NCBI GenBank assembly: GCA_024275635.1
Contig: JAJRYT010000005.1
Coordinates: 1 to 38,180 of the forward strand
From: Chloroflexota bacterium
Lineage (GTDB): Bacteria; Chloroflexota; Anaerolineae; Promineifilales; Promineifilaceae
Reading direction: 5' to 3'
DNA length: 38,180 nt
Of the stretch, positions 1 through 7,096 are shown one piece after another; position 1 is the stretch's first letter, and each line of letters starts with the position of its first letter. The position numbers and the translations under genes are program-made. The notes beneath the pieces were generated by a model. It was not told where the DNA came from, made no database searches, and saw only the letters and a list, made by a program, of their open reading frames with translations.

Positions 1-1
1 T

Positions 2-232
2 GTGGGGATGAGCGCCCTGCTGACGACGACGATGCCCTACATGCGGGTGGTGATAGACGCGCTGAAAGCGAAAGGGATACGTCAGGACGTCATTGTCCTG
101 GTGGGCGGCGCGCCGCTGAACGACGCCTTTGCCGAGGATATCGAAGCGGATGCTTACTGCCGGGACGCGGCGGTGGCCGTGGAGACGGCCAAGAAGTTCA
201 TGCAGATCAAGCAGAGCAAGGTGGCAAAGTAG
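2..232 (+). CDS. Corrinoid (B12-binding) methyltransferase protein, C-terminal part
   Basis: This is the 3' end of a gene entered by the window edge; the true start lies upstream. The visible ~76 residues match the C-terminal half of the B12-binding Rossmann domain of MtbC/MtaC/MttC-type corrinoid proteins: the GMSALLTTTMPYM segment, the VGGAPLNDAFAEDIEAD segment with the second glycine turn, and the final helix carrying AVAVETAKKF. Known role of the family: it carries a methyl group on the cobalt of a corrinoid between a substrate-specific methyltransferase and a folate- or CoM-dependent one. The DxHxxG cobalt-ligand motif would be upstream and is not visible. It converges on a RACo-type activator and an MtgA-like methyltransferase, which are expected partners. 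The substrate (methylamine, betaine or methoxyl group) cannot be told from this fragment. Confidence 0.85.
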   Translation: MGMSALLTTTMPYMRVVIDALKAKGIRQDVIVLVGGAPLNDAFAEDIEADAYCRDAAVAVETAKKFMQIKQSKVAK

Positions 233-269
233 CAGAGTTGCCGGGGGGGAGGGCTGCCCCCGACAACTC

Positions 270-322
270 CTCCCGGAGGCTCACGAGTTGGGTGAAATTT
301 TGCCCATCCCAGCCTCCGGGAG
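270..322. repeat. Inverted repeat between convergent genes
   Basis: CTCCCGGAGGCT (270-281) and AGCCTCCGGGAG (311-322) are perfect 12-bp complements with a 29-base loop. The hairpin lies between the convergent corrinoid-protein and activator genes. It has no T-run on either side, so it is more like a REP-type palindrome or a transcript 3' stabiliser than a clear intrinsic terminator. Confidence 0.6.
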
Positions 323-335
323 GGGGAACGATTAC

Positions 336-2384
336 TTATTGGGGGGCGCGGCGGCGGCGTTTGTGCTTTCTGTTGCGGGAACCGGAGGCGGACACGGCCG
401 CACCCTCCGGCAACACATCGGCAATGTGGGGAAACGAGTCGCTGGCGTGGGGCAGGTGAATTGCGCTGACAAATTCTTCCTGGAAATCGGGGTCAACGGC
501 CGTTTCCACATACCGCACCTTTTTTACCAATTCCTGCGCTTCCAGTCGCTTTTGCCGGTTTAGCAGGGCGATACGCGCCCCATCCCCGGCGGCATTGCCC
601 ACCGCGTAAACCTGTGCCAGGTCACAATCAGGAATCAAACCTAAAATCAGGGCATGTTTAGGGTCAATGTAACTGCCAAACGCGCCGGCCAGGATAACCC
701 GGTCTACTGCGGTCACATTGGCCCGGTTCATTAGCAGCTTGGCCCCGGCGTACAGCGCCGCTTTGGCTAACTGCACATTACGTACATCATCCTGGGTGAT
801 GAGGAGCGGTTCGCCATTGGCCGTTTGTTCGGCTGTGGCCAGGATGTAGGCCCCTTTACGGCCGTTCCACACCATCCGTTCGTGTTGGCAATCGGGGTTG
901 AAACGGCCGTCGGCCAGCAATATTCCCGCTAGAAACAACTCCGCGACTGCTTCGATAATACCCGACCCGCAAATTCCGGCTGCCAGGTATTTCGTTTGCT
1001 CGTCAGCCGACGCCTCCGGCCCCAACGCCCATTCGTCTGACCAGCGCTCCTCGCCAATCACACGGAAGCGGGCTTCTTTCGTCGCCGGATCAATCCGCAC
1101 TCGCTCAATCGCCCCCGGCGCGGCCCGCATCCCGTGCGTAATTTGCGCCCCTTCAAAAGCCGGGCCGGTGGGGCTGGAAGCGCTGTACAGCCAATTCCGA
1201 TTGCCCAGCACAATCTCTGCATTTGTCCCCACATCTACAATGAGCATAATCTCGTCTTGCCGGTGCGGCTCTTCAGCCAGCAGAACGCCCACATTATCCG
1301 CGCCCACATGTCCCGCTTCGGCTGGCAGCAGATGCGCGTTGGCCCCCGGATGCAAGCGCAGCCCCAGTTCCCGCGCCTTGATGTCCATGCTGTCCCGGTT
1401 AGCCAATGCAAAAGGGGCGCCGCCTAGTTCTACCGGGTTAATCCCCAGCAAAATATGAACCATCGTTGTGTTGCCGACAAGGACCGCCTCATGAATTTGC
1501 CGCGGCCGGATACCGGCCGTCCGCGCCGCTTGCGCCGCTAACCGGTTCAAGGTGTCCAAGATCGCTTTGTGCATCCGGTTCAGACCATCGGCGTGCATGA
1601 CGGCGTAAGAAATGCGGCTCATCAGGTCTTCACCATACGCCACCTGGGGGTTCATCATGGATTCGGTTGCCAAAATTGCTCCGGTACGCAAATCGCACAA
1701 ATGTCCGGCAACGGTGGTGCTGCCGATGTCTACCGCCAGGCCGTAAATGCCTTCGACGTAACCGGGCTGCGCATCAATCACTTCTCGCTCCTGCCAAAGG
1801 GTAACGGTTACGGCCCATTTGCCCTCGCGCAGGACGGCTTGCAAGCGGCGCAGCGCCTGTAATTCTATGGTTAAATTTTTAAGCTGCCATTGGTTGGCTA
1901 ATGCGGATTGCAGCCGTCCCCAGTCGCCACGATGTTCGCCGAGTACGGCCGTATCCACTTTCACATATACCTGCCGAACAGCCGGATCGATCTTGATGAC
2001 CCGTTCGGTAGCTGATTTGCGGATAATTTGCTTTTGCCCCCGGCTTTCTTCGGGTACAAAAATGAGCGCGTCTCCCTGTACTTCGGCCGTGCAGGAAAGG
2101 CGGCAGCCAGTGATTTTGAGCCGTTCCAGCGCTTGTTGTTCCGCGGCGCTAATTGGCGAGAGATGGTCAGCTTGCGAGACGATGCCATGCTTGGGGAATC
2201 TGCCTTCTTCCACCTGCACCCGGCATTTTTTACACGTCAGATGGCCGCCGCAAATGCTTTCAATTTGCACGCCCAGTTGGCGAGCGGCTTCCAACACAGA
2301 CGTGCCGGCCGCAACCCGGCCGCGCCGTCCGGATGGTATAAAAATGACTTGATGATTTTGGTTTGTCTGATTGTCAGGTGGCAT
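336..2384 (-). CDS. RACo-type corrinoid activator (2Fe-2S ferredoxin + ASKHA ATPase, DUF4445)
   Basis: This is probably an ATP-dependent reductive activator that returns inactive Co(II) corrinoid protein to Co(I). The N-terminal ~95 residues form a plant-type 2Fe-2S ferredoxin domain with the CGGHLTCKKC cluster and a further Cys in GCRLSC. The rest is the RACo C-terminal ASKHA-like domain, with phosphate/adenosine motifs such as VDIGSTTVAGH, VGNTTMVH, VDVGTNAEIVLGN, GICGSGIIEAV and LAGAFGSYIDP. The chosen ATG at 2384 gives 682 residues; an upstream ATG at 2414 sits in a hairpin. Neither start has a clear Shine-Dalgarno. The last ~12 residues are strongly basic (KHKRRRR), outside the family fold. 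The gene follows the methyltransferase gene on the same strand after ~56 bases and is probably cotranscribed. Family assignment is firm; the partner corrinoid protein (probably the one at 2-232) is inferred. Confidence 0.88.
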   Translation of the reverse strand: MPPDNQTNQNHQVIFIPSGRRGRVAAGTSVLEAARQLGVQIESICGGHLTCKKCRVQVEEGRFPKHGIVSQADHLSPISAAEQQALERLKITGCRLSCTAEVQGDALIFVPEESRGQKQIIRKSATERVIKIDPAVRQVYVKVDTAVLGEHRGDWGRLQSALANQWQLKNLTIELQALRRLQAVLREGKWAVTVTLWQEREVIDAQPGYVEGIYGLAVDIGSTTVAGHLCDLRTGAILATESMMNPQVAYGEDLMSRISYAVMHADGLNRMHKAILDTLNRLAAQAARTAGIRPRQIHEAVLVGNTTMVHILLGINPVELGGAPFALANRDSMDIKARELGLRLHPGANAHLLPAEAGHVGADNVGVLLAEEPHRQDEIMLIVDVGTNAEIVLGNRNWLYSASSPTGPAFEGAQITHGMRAAPGAIERVRIDPATKEARFRVIGEERWSDEWALGPEASADEQTKYLAAGICGSGIIEAVAELFLAGILLADGRFNPDCQHERMVWNGRKGAYILATAEQTANGEPLLITQDDVRNVQLAKAALYAGAKLLMNRANVTAVDRVILAGAFGSYIDPKHALILGLIPDCDLAQVYAVGNAAGDGARIALLNRQKRLEAQELVKKVRYVETAVDPDFQEEFVSAIHLPHASDSFPHIADVLPEGAAVSASGSRNRKHKRRRRAPQ

Positions 2385-2400
2385 AAATAAGGGAGGGGAT

Positions 2401-2429
2401 TTCCCCGGAAACATCAAGTTTCCGGGGAA
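2401..2429. repeat. 12-bp perfect hairpin, TTCCCCGGAAAC family
   Basis: TTCCCCGGAAAC and GTTTCCGGGGAA form a perfect 12-bp stem with a 5-base loop between the methyltransferase and activator genes. A near-identical hairpin stands at 35520-35550 in an unrelated operon, so it looks like a dispersed palindromic repeat. No U-run follows on the minus strand. It may separate or stabilise the two parts of the transcript. Confidence 0.7.
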
Positions 2430-2440
2430 ATTTGGTTGTT

Positions 2441-3331
2441 TTACCCGCGACGGCGGCGACGGCGGCCTTTTTCAGCCGCGCCATCCTTTGCCGGTTTACG
2501 ATTGGCGCGAATCCAATTCATGCAATTTTCATCGTTGCCGGTGAGGACGTCGGCGGCCATAATGGCTTGTTTCATTTCAGCCTCCAGGGGGTTGGTGATG
2601 GCTGAGGTTAGCCCGCCGCCAATGGTCATGGCCAGGAAGGCGGAATTGATGCCTACGCGGGCCGGCAGCCCAAAGGAGACATTGCTGGCGCCGCAGGTGG
2701 TGTTGACGCCCAATTCTTCGCGGCAGCGCCGTAGGATGTGTAACACCTGGCGGCCGGCATACCGTACCGCGCCAATGGGCATGACGAGCGGGTCAATGAT
2801 CACATCTTCTTTGGGAATGCCATGATCCATTGCCCGTTCGACAATCTTTTTGGCAACAGAAAAGCGCACATCCGGGTCTTGGGAGATGCCGGTTTCATCG
2901 TTGGAGATGCCGATAACGGCCGCGCCATATTTCTTCACCAGGGGCAGTACCGCTTCCAGCCGCTCATCTTCACCGGTGACGGAGTTGACTAGCGCCTTGC
3001 CTTCGTAGGTTTGCAGCCCGCGCTCTAATGCAGCCACGATGGAAGAGTCGATGGAGATGGGGACGTCAGTGACGGATTGGACGATTTGAATGGCTTTGGC
3101 CATGATGGCCGGTTCGTCGGCCATGGGGATGCCGGCGTTAACGTCGAGTATATGCGCGCCGGCTGCGACCTGGGCCAGGGCGTCGCTGATAACGCGGTCA
3201 TAGTTGCCGGCGGCCATTTCCCGCGCCAGCGCTTTACGGCCGGTGGGGTTGATGCGTTCGCCGATGATGGTAAACGGCCGTTCCGGGCTAATGATGACGG
3301 TTTTTGTTTTTGAACTGATAATCGTTTCCAT
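2441..3331 (-). CDS. Methyltetrahydrofolate:corrinoid methyltransferase (MtgA/MtrH/AcsE-like)
   Basis: The protein is 296 residues with a pterin-binding TIM-barrel fold. It opens with FTIIGERINPTGRKAL, followed by DVNAGIP, PISIDSS, KALVNSVTGE and a C-terminal TTCGASNVSFGLPAR; these are the pterin- and active-site strands of the dihydropteroate-synthase-like family that includes AcsE, MtgA and MetH domain 2. Known role: transfer of a methyl group between corrinoid protein and tetrahydrofolate. With a corrinoid protein and activator alongside, it probably feeds methyl groups from a methylated substrate into the folate pool. The ATG at 3331 is preferred over a TTG 12 bases upstream because AGGAGC lies just before it. 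The C-terminus is a short basic tail (RRRRRRG). Methionine synthase or acetogenic AcsE are less likely given the neighbours. Confidence 0.85.
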   Translation of the reverse strand: METIISSKTKTVIISPERPFTIIGERINPTGRKALAREMAAGNYDRVISDALAQVAAGAHILDVNAGIPMADEPAIMAKAIQIVQSVTDVPISIDSSIVAALERGLQTYEGKALVNSVTGEDERLEAVLPLVKKYGAAVIGISNDETGISQDPDVRFSVAKKIVERAMDHGIPKEDVIIDPLVMPIGAVRYAGRQVLHILRRCREELGVNTTCGASNVSFGLPARVGINSAFLAMTIGGGLTSAITNPLEAEMKQAIMAADVLTGNDENCMNWIRANRKPAKDGAAEKGRRRRRRG

Positions 3332-3405
3332 TTTGCTCCTCAAGATTTAGTCCCAAAAAATTTATGATGACGGGTTCAAAATTCGCCAAACCCGCATGGG
3401 GCAGG

Positions 3406-3434
3406 ATTATAACGCTCTGGTGTGATTTTGCACT
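3406..3434 (-). promoter_or_regulatory. Possible promoter for the methyltransferase-activator operon
   Basis: On the minus strand a perfect TATAAT (3411-3406) lies ~75 bases upstream of the methyltransferase start. The -35 region (around GTGCAA/AGTGCA) is weak. A short stem (CGGGTT/AACCCG, about 3371-3396) occupies the leader. No cobalamin riboswitch core was recognised. Confidence 0.35.
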
Positions 3435-3465
3435 GTTTTGTTGACGAAGTTGATCGATTTAGGAC

Positions 3466-3501
3466 GCGGAGATTCGCGGAGGAGCGGAGATTAGCAGAGG
3501 A
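3466..3501. repeat. Nonamer tandem repeat (GCGGAGATT-like)
   Basis: Four consecutive 9-base units (GCGGAGATT, CGCGGAGGA, GCGGAGATT, AGCAGAGGA) lie between the one-carbon operon and the toxin-antitoxin pair. The tract has no coding content. It resembles the 7-bp-period tracts found elsewhere in the window but with period 9. Confidence 0.5.
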
Positions 3502-3546
3502 AGAAAAGAGAGTAGAGTTTTATGGTGGCGGTATTTGACTTCCTAA

Positions 3547-3819
3547 CTAGCCAAACAATTCGGCATGACTACCAGTTCTGACAAGCTGCAATTCATCATG
3601 TTCGGTGCGGTAGATGAGCAGCCAATCAGGCAGAATGTGGCAGTCGCGATAACCTTTCCAGTTGCCGATCAAAGCGTGATCCCGGTATTGTTCGTCCAGC
3701 GGCTCTTGCGCGGCAAGAGCGACGACAACTGCTTCCAGTTTGGATAAATCAGATCCTTGTCGTTGCAATCTTTTTACGTCTCGCCGAAATTTTGTGGACT
3801 GTCGAATGGCAAGCGACAT
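3547..3819 (-). CDS. YafQ/RelE-family mRNA interferase toxin
   Basis: This is a 90-residue protein of the YafQ type. It has an N-terminal basic helix (STKFRRDVKRLQRQG), then DHALIGNWKGYRDCHILPDW, LLIYRTEHDELQLVRTG and the C-terminal SHAELF. Known role of the family: ribosome-dependent mRNA cleavage, with histidines in the DH, DCHI and GSH segments and an acidic residue as catalytic candidates; all are present. It starts three bases after the upstream antitoxin gene, as in a standard antitoxin-first operon. The length is normal for the family and no damage is seen. Confidence 0.9.
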   Translation of the reverse strand: MSLAIRQSTKFRRDVKRLQRQGSDLSKLEAVVVALAAQEPLDEQYRDHALIGNWKGYRDCHILPDWLLIYRTEHDELQLVRTGSHAELFG

Positions 3820-3822
3820 GGG

Positions 3823-4083
3823 TTAACTGTTCCAGTCGGCAAAAAGATCGTCGGTTGTTTGAAATAGTTGTCCGCCGCTGTTTTCAATTTCCATCATGGC
3901 GGCCAACGTTTCGGCGTTGGGCCGTTTAGCTGTAGGCTGGAAGGGGAGTCCGCCGCTGTTGACAACTTGTTTTAGAAAAATGCGAATAGCTTCAGCGGTG
4001 GACATGCCCATGCTGGAAAAGACAGCTTCCGCTTGTCGTTTAAGTTCGGGAGTGACCTGCGCCTGTATGGTAATGTTAGGCAT
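3823..4083 (-). CDS. RelB/DinJ-family antitoxin
   Basis: This is an 86-residue protein with an N-terminal ribbon-helix-helix domain. ITIQAQVTPELKRQAEAVF is the DNA-binding strand and first helix; MGMSTAEAIRIFLKQVV is the second helix, both typical of DinJ/RelB. The C-terminal half (GLPFQPTAKRPNAETLAAMM...) is the toxin-wrapping part. A good ribosome site (AGGAGAAAGGATT before ATG) and a strong promoter lie upstream. The family normally represses its own promoter together with the toxin; autoregulation here is inferred. Confidence 0.9.
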   Translation of the reverse strand: MPNITIQAQVTPELKRQAEAVFSSMGMSTAEAIRIFLKQVVNSGGLPFQPTAKRPNAETLAAMMEIENSGGQLFQTTDDLFADWNS

Positions 4084-4124
4084 AATCCTTTCTCCTGAAT
4101 AAGCAAAGTTGTACGAATGCCTGC

Positions 4125-4154
4125 ATTATACAGTCATTTGACGGCATATTGCAA
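4125..4154 (-). promoter_or_regulatory. Sigma-70-type promoter of the toxin-antitoxin operon
   Basis: On the minus strand TTGCAA (4154-4149) and TATAAT (4130-4125) are separated by 18 bases. The antitoxin ATG is about 42 bases downstream of the -10. This is one of the clearest promoters in the window. Confidence 0.6.
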
Positions 4155-4227
4155 CGGTTATGGAGTTATTGTCAACGACAAACGCTCCCTGCTACAGGCT
4201 CATTCATGTTGACTCCTGCGCCGTCTT

Positions 4228-4249
4228 ACAAAGGGGGAAACCCCTTTTG
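4228..4249 (-). terminator. Possible terminator downstream of the metallo-hydrolase
   Basis: AAAGGGG and CCCCTTT pair around a loop of about three bases immediately beyond the hydrolase stop. This hairpin is nested in a wider inverted repeat, ACAGGCTCA (4194-4202) and TGAGCCTGT (4251-4259). The U-run is short, so termination is only possible, not certain. Confidence 0.4.
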
Positions 4250-4269
4250 CTGAGCCTGTTTTCTCCCCA

Positions 4270-4899
4270 TCATTGCAAAAATGGGTTGCGCCGCCGCTCT
4301 GCCCCAATCGTTGTTGCGGGGCCGTGACCGGAGAGGACTTGCGTTTCGTCGGGCATAACCATTAGTTTATCGGTAATGCTTTGGATGAGCAGGTTGTAAT
4401 CACCGCCAGGCAAGTCGGTACGGCCGATACTGCCCTGGAATAACACATCGCCATCAAAGACCACATGATAGGCAGGGGCATGAAAGCTGACGTGTCCCGG
4501 CGCGTGTCCCGGCGTGTACAACACATCCACCGTGATGTTGCCAATGTTCAGCGTTTGGCCGTCGCTGAGCATCTCGTCGGCGGGCGGCGGGTCGGGGACG
4601 GTGAGGCCGAAGAAGCGGGCCGACATATCGGCCTGGCTCAACATGGTCACGGCGTCGGGGTGGATGTAGATGGGGGCGTTGGTTTCTTGTTTTAGCTCGG
4701 CCAGCCCGCCCACGTGGTCGAAATGGCTATGGGTGAGGAGGATGTGGGTGATGGCGTACCCTTTTTCGTCGGCAGTGGCGGCAATGGAACGGCCGTTCCA
4801 CGCCGGGTCAATTACCGCCGCCTGCATCGTCTCTTCGCAGGCCAGAATATAACAGTTGGTTTGCAGGGGGCCGAGGGGGAGGTGTAATATTTGAATCAT
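4270..4899 (-). CDS. Metallo-beta-lactamase-fold hydrolase, glyoxalase II-like (YcbL type)
   Basis: The protein is 209 residues with the full metal site of the MBL fold. HSHFDHVGG is the HxHxDH motif near residue 58, followed by TPGHAPGHVSF, FDGDVLFQGSIGRTDLPGG with the bridging Asp, and SGHGPATTIGAERRRNPF at the end. The short length and lack of the GloB C-terminal domain place it with YcbL-like single-domain hydrolases, which act on S-lactoylglutathione-type or other thioesters. The substrate is unknown. It opens with LGPLQTNCYILA, usual for this group. The gene lies downstream of the four-helix-bundle gene, with a heptamer tract occupying the gap. Confidence 0.85.
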   Translation of the reverse strand: MIQILHLPLGPLQTNCYILACEETMQAAVIDPAWNGRSIAATADEKGYAITHILLTHSHFDHVGGLAELKQETNAPIYIHPDAVTMLSQADMSARFFGLTVPDPPPADEMLSDGQTLNIGNITVDVLYTPGHAPGHVSFHAPAYHVVFDGDVLFQGSIGRTDLPGGDYNLLIQSITDKLMVMPDETQVLSGHGPATTIGAERRRNPFLQ

Positions 4900-4902
4900 G
4901 GG

Positions 4903-4990
4903 TAATTAAAAATTGAAAATGGAAAATGGAAAATTAAAAATGGAAAATGGAAAATGGAAAATTAAAAATGGAAAATGGAAAATGGAAAAC
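4903..4990. repeat. Heptamer tandem tract (AAATGGA)n
   Basis: About twelve units of 7 bases run in strict register (AAATGGA, with AAATTAA or AAATTGA at every fourth place), so there is also a 28-base higher-order period. The tract fills the gap between the hydrolase start and the four-helix-bundle stop. It is the longest of the period-7 tracts in this window. Confidence 0.9.
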
Positions 4991-4992
4991 GA

Positions 4993-5355
4993 TTAACGCC
5001 TTGATGATTGGCGGGCGGTTTTGATGCTGGCGTTTAAGATGCGTTGGAGTTGGATACATTCATCTAACATATCCGCCAGTTTTTCAGCTTTCATCATATC
5101 GCTGGCGACGATGATGCGCAACCATACTTCGCTTTCGTTGAGTTCTTTTACGCCGATTTTGAGTTTATGGACAAAATCAGCTGGACTTTCGGCGCTGCGC
5201 GCTTCGCCATAATGCGCTGCTGTTGCCGTGCCGCTGCGTATGAGCTGTCCTGATATATGTTTCCCCGCCTGTGTTCTGGGCAAAGCGCCACAAGCCTTAA
5301 TGATCCTGGCCGCAAATTGAATCAGCCGCGCCTGAATGTCATCCCCTTTCGCCAC
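4993..5355 (-). CDS. Four-helix-bundle protein (23S rRNA intervening-sequence type)
   Basis: This is a 120-residue all-helical protein of the TIGR02436 family. Recognisable parts are IQARLIQFAARIIKACGALP, the GKHISGQLIRSGTATAAHYGEARSAES segment and the C-terminal pair of helices with KELNESEVWLRIIVA and LADMLDECIQLQRIL. The family was first seen inside intervening sequences of 23S rRNA genes but is mostly found free in genomes; its function is not established. The start is GTG at 5355, preceded by GAGGAGGAG. The whole gene is enclosed by period-7 tracts upstream (GGAAAAC-like) and downstream (GGAAAAT-like), which suggests it moves or is maintained as a small cassette. The stop lies two bases beyond the downstream tract. 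Confidence 0.85.
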   Translation of the reverse strand: MAKGDDIQARLIQFAARIIKACGALPRTQAGKHISGQLIRSGTATAAHYGEARSAESPADFVHKLKIGVKELNESEVWLRIIVASDMMKAEKLADMLDECIQLQRILNASIKTARQSSRR

Positions 5356-5361
5356 ATCTCC

Positions 5362-5416
5362 TCCTCGTTTTCCGTTTATTGTTTTCCGTTCCCCGTTTTT
5401 TGTTGTTTGTTTTCCG
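5362..5416. repeat. Heptamer tract (GGAAAAC)n upstream of the four-helix-bundle gene
   Basis: Read on the minus strand, seven or more 7-base units run in register up to the ribosome site: GGAAAAC, AAACAAC, AAAAAAC, GGGGAAC, GGAAAAC, AATAAAC, GGAAAAC. The last unit merges with GAGGAGGAG before the GTG start, so the tract supplies the leader of the gene. Confidence 0.75.
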
Positions 5417-6739
5417 CTAATTCCTAACCGCTTTCATCTCAAACAATGGCAGTTCCAGTGTCAACACCTGCTTGGCCCGTAAAGCCAGGTAGATGTTCTC
5501 AATTAACGATGCCAGGTTGAGGGCGATGGCGGCGGTGGGCAGACCGGGCAGCTTGTTGATGACGCCGATGATGATGATAACGGCCGTTACCCCCAAGTTG
5601 ATCGCCATCCCCATATTGATTGATTTGGTCGCCTCATCGTTAATGAGCAGGCCGCGCAGCCAGGAAGTGATGGCTGCCAGCGCCGGGAAGAAAAGGAACA
5701 GGCGAACGCTGGCTTGGGCCAATTCGCCGACAAGGGGGGTCATATCCTGCACGACAAAAATGTAAAATCCGGCGGCCGGCGTGAAGACAATCAGCGCCAT
5801 CAACAAAACCAGCCCCCCGGTCATTCGGAAGCTGAATGTGTGCAGCGGGCGGAACATGTCCGGCTTTTTGCTCAAGGCGATGACGATTTCGGGTAGGGAA
5901 AAGGCGGCGGCGCGGGTCATTAAGGTGATTTGGAAAAGGATGGGCCAGGCGGCCAGGGAGTTGGTGGGCTGGCTTAACCGGGCCAGGCTGGAGGTGACCA
6001 GCGGTTGAGCCAGCAAACTGAGCAATGATGTGCCGGCCAGCGGCAAGTGGAACCAGAATAAGGCGCGGTAGGTCAACGGGGCGCCATCGGCAGCGACGCT
6101 GGCAGGACTGAGTTCGTTTCGCAGTAACGGCCGTACCGCCCATGTCGCGTACAGCGCTTCGGCCAATACCCCGGCCATCCAGGCTGCTGCGCCATCAATG
6201 ATGCCCGGCCAATCAGTTGCCAGCGCTAACCCGACGACGACGCTGCCGGATATCAGCAGACGAACGGCCGTGCCCCAGGCTACTTTCCGCGTCTGGTTAA
6301 ACCGGATGAGGACGCCTTGTAAGAAGCGCCGCCAGCCAATGGCCGCGCTCCAAAAGGTCATGATTTGCAGGCCGGGGCGAACCCACCGGGCAACTTCCCG
6401 CGGCACGTCCAACCAGCCCACGATGATCACATCAAATACAGGGGTAAAGGCGATGAGGAGGGTAACGGCCGTTAACAGAATCATCCAATGAATCGTAAAC
6501 TTCCGTACCAGCAGGTACGATGCCCGATCCTTTATCAAAGCCGTTGATGTGGCTAACAAATTGATGATTGGGCTTTCAATCGTTACCGAAAGGCTGATCA
6601 CAATACCGGCCGCGGCCAGCATGACCACTTCATTCGGCAGCCGGTTAATCACTGCGCTAATCGTTGGCCCTTCAGCCGTCATCAACAGCCAACTGGCAAA
6701 AAGTGGAACCCAAAACCAAAAAATATCACGTTGTCGCAT
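5417..6739 (-). CDS. Polytopic membrane protein, MATE/ANK-like (MOP superfamily)
   Basis: The protein is 440 residues with about twelve hydrophobic segments and almost no soluble part. It begins MRQRDIFWFWVPLFASWLLM, and segments such as EGPTISAVINRLPNEVVMLAA and LQIMTFWSAAIGWRRFLQGVL resemble the two six-helix halves of MATE-like transporters and of the ANK (progressive ankylosis) family. The substrate is unknown. The open frame extends 32 codons further upstream, but that stretch is octamer repeat DNA, so ATG 6739 is taken as the start; there is no strong ribosome site. It could alternatively be a lipid or polysaccharide flippase relative. Confidence is high that it is a gene and low on function. 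Confidence 0.6.
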   Translation of the reverse strand: MRQRDIFWFWVPLFASWLLMTAEGPTISAVINRLPNEVVMLAAAGIVISLSVTIESPIINLLATSTALIKDRASYLLVRKFTIHWMILLTAVTLLIAFTPVFDVIIVGWLDVPREVARWVRPGLQIMTFWSAAIGWRRFLQGVLIRFNQTRKVAWGTAVRLLISGSVVVGLALATDWPGIIDGAAAWMAGVLAEALYATWAVRPLLRNELSPASVAADGAPLTYRALFWFHLPLAGTSLLSLLAQPLVTSSLARLSQPTNSLAAWPILFQITLMTRAAAFSLPEIVIALSKKPDMFRPLHTFSFRMTGGLVLLMALIVFTPAAGFYIFVVQDMTPLVGELAQASVRLFLFFPALAAITSWLRGLLINDEATKSINMGMAINLGVTAVIIIIGVINKLPGLPTAAIALNLASLIENIYLALRAKQVLTLELPLFEMKAVRN

Positions 6740-6751
6740 AAGAACATCCAG

Positions 6752-6822
6752 TGAGCGAGTTTGCGAGTTTGCGAGAATGCCAGATTGCCGACTTGCAAAC
6801 TTGCAGACTTGCCTACTCGCGT
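6752..6822. repeat. Octamer tract (TTGCNNAC-like)
   Basis: About eight units of 8 bases run in register: TTGCGAGT, TTGCGAGA, ATGCCAGA, TTGCCGAC, TTGCAAAC, TTGCAGAC, TTGCCTAC. The tract directly precedes the membrane-protein start. It is related in style to the heptamer tracts but has period 8 and more unit decay. Confidence 0.7.
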
Positions 6823-7096
6823 CGAAGTATAACACGTGTCCTTAGAAATCTGATAAAATCCATACCGCAAAAACGAAATCTCTGGTTTGATCGTTTCTCA
6901 CTCACTGGAGCGCGCCGACGACTCAATTTTTAACGATCGAACAATAATGGTCTGGACACTGGCGTTTTTAATTTTTCCAGTGTAGGGCGATTTTCAAAAT
7001 CGACTTACGCACCAGAGAGAAATCCGAAATTCACCAGACTCCGGTAAAGGTTAAGGAAGATATCCTACATGAACACGATAATATGGAGAGGTTAAC
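6823..7096. other. Intergenic region between divergent genes
   Basis: About 270 bases contain no supported gene. The only structure seen is an odd palindrome CGATTTTCAAAATCG (6988-7002) and a clear ribosome site (GGAGAGGTTAAC) for the next plus-strand gene. Promoters for both divergent genes must lie here, but no strong -35/-10 pair stands out. Confidence 0.5.

Noticed and set aside
898..1458. Open frames on the plus strand opposite the RACo-type activator
   Set aside because: They are shadows of a well-conserved minus-strand gene.
3344..3546. Cobalamin riboswitch upstream of the corrinoid methyl-transfer genes
   Set aside because: Only a short stem and a -10 box were found; the conserved B12-box core was not recognisable.
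4903..4990. CRISPR array
   Set aside because: Units are 7 bases in direct contact without unique spacers, and no cas gene is present.
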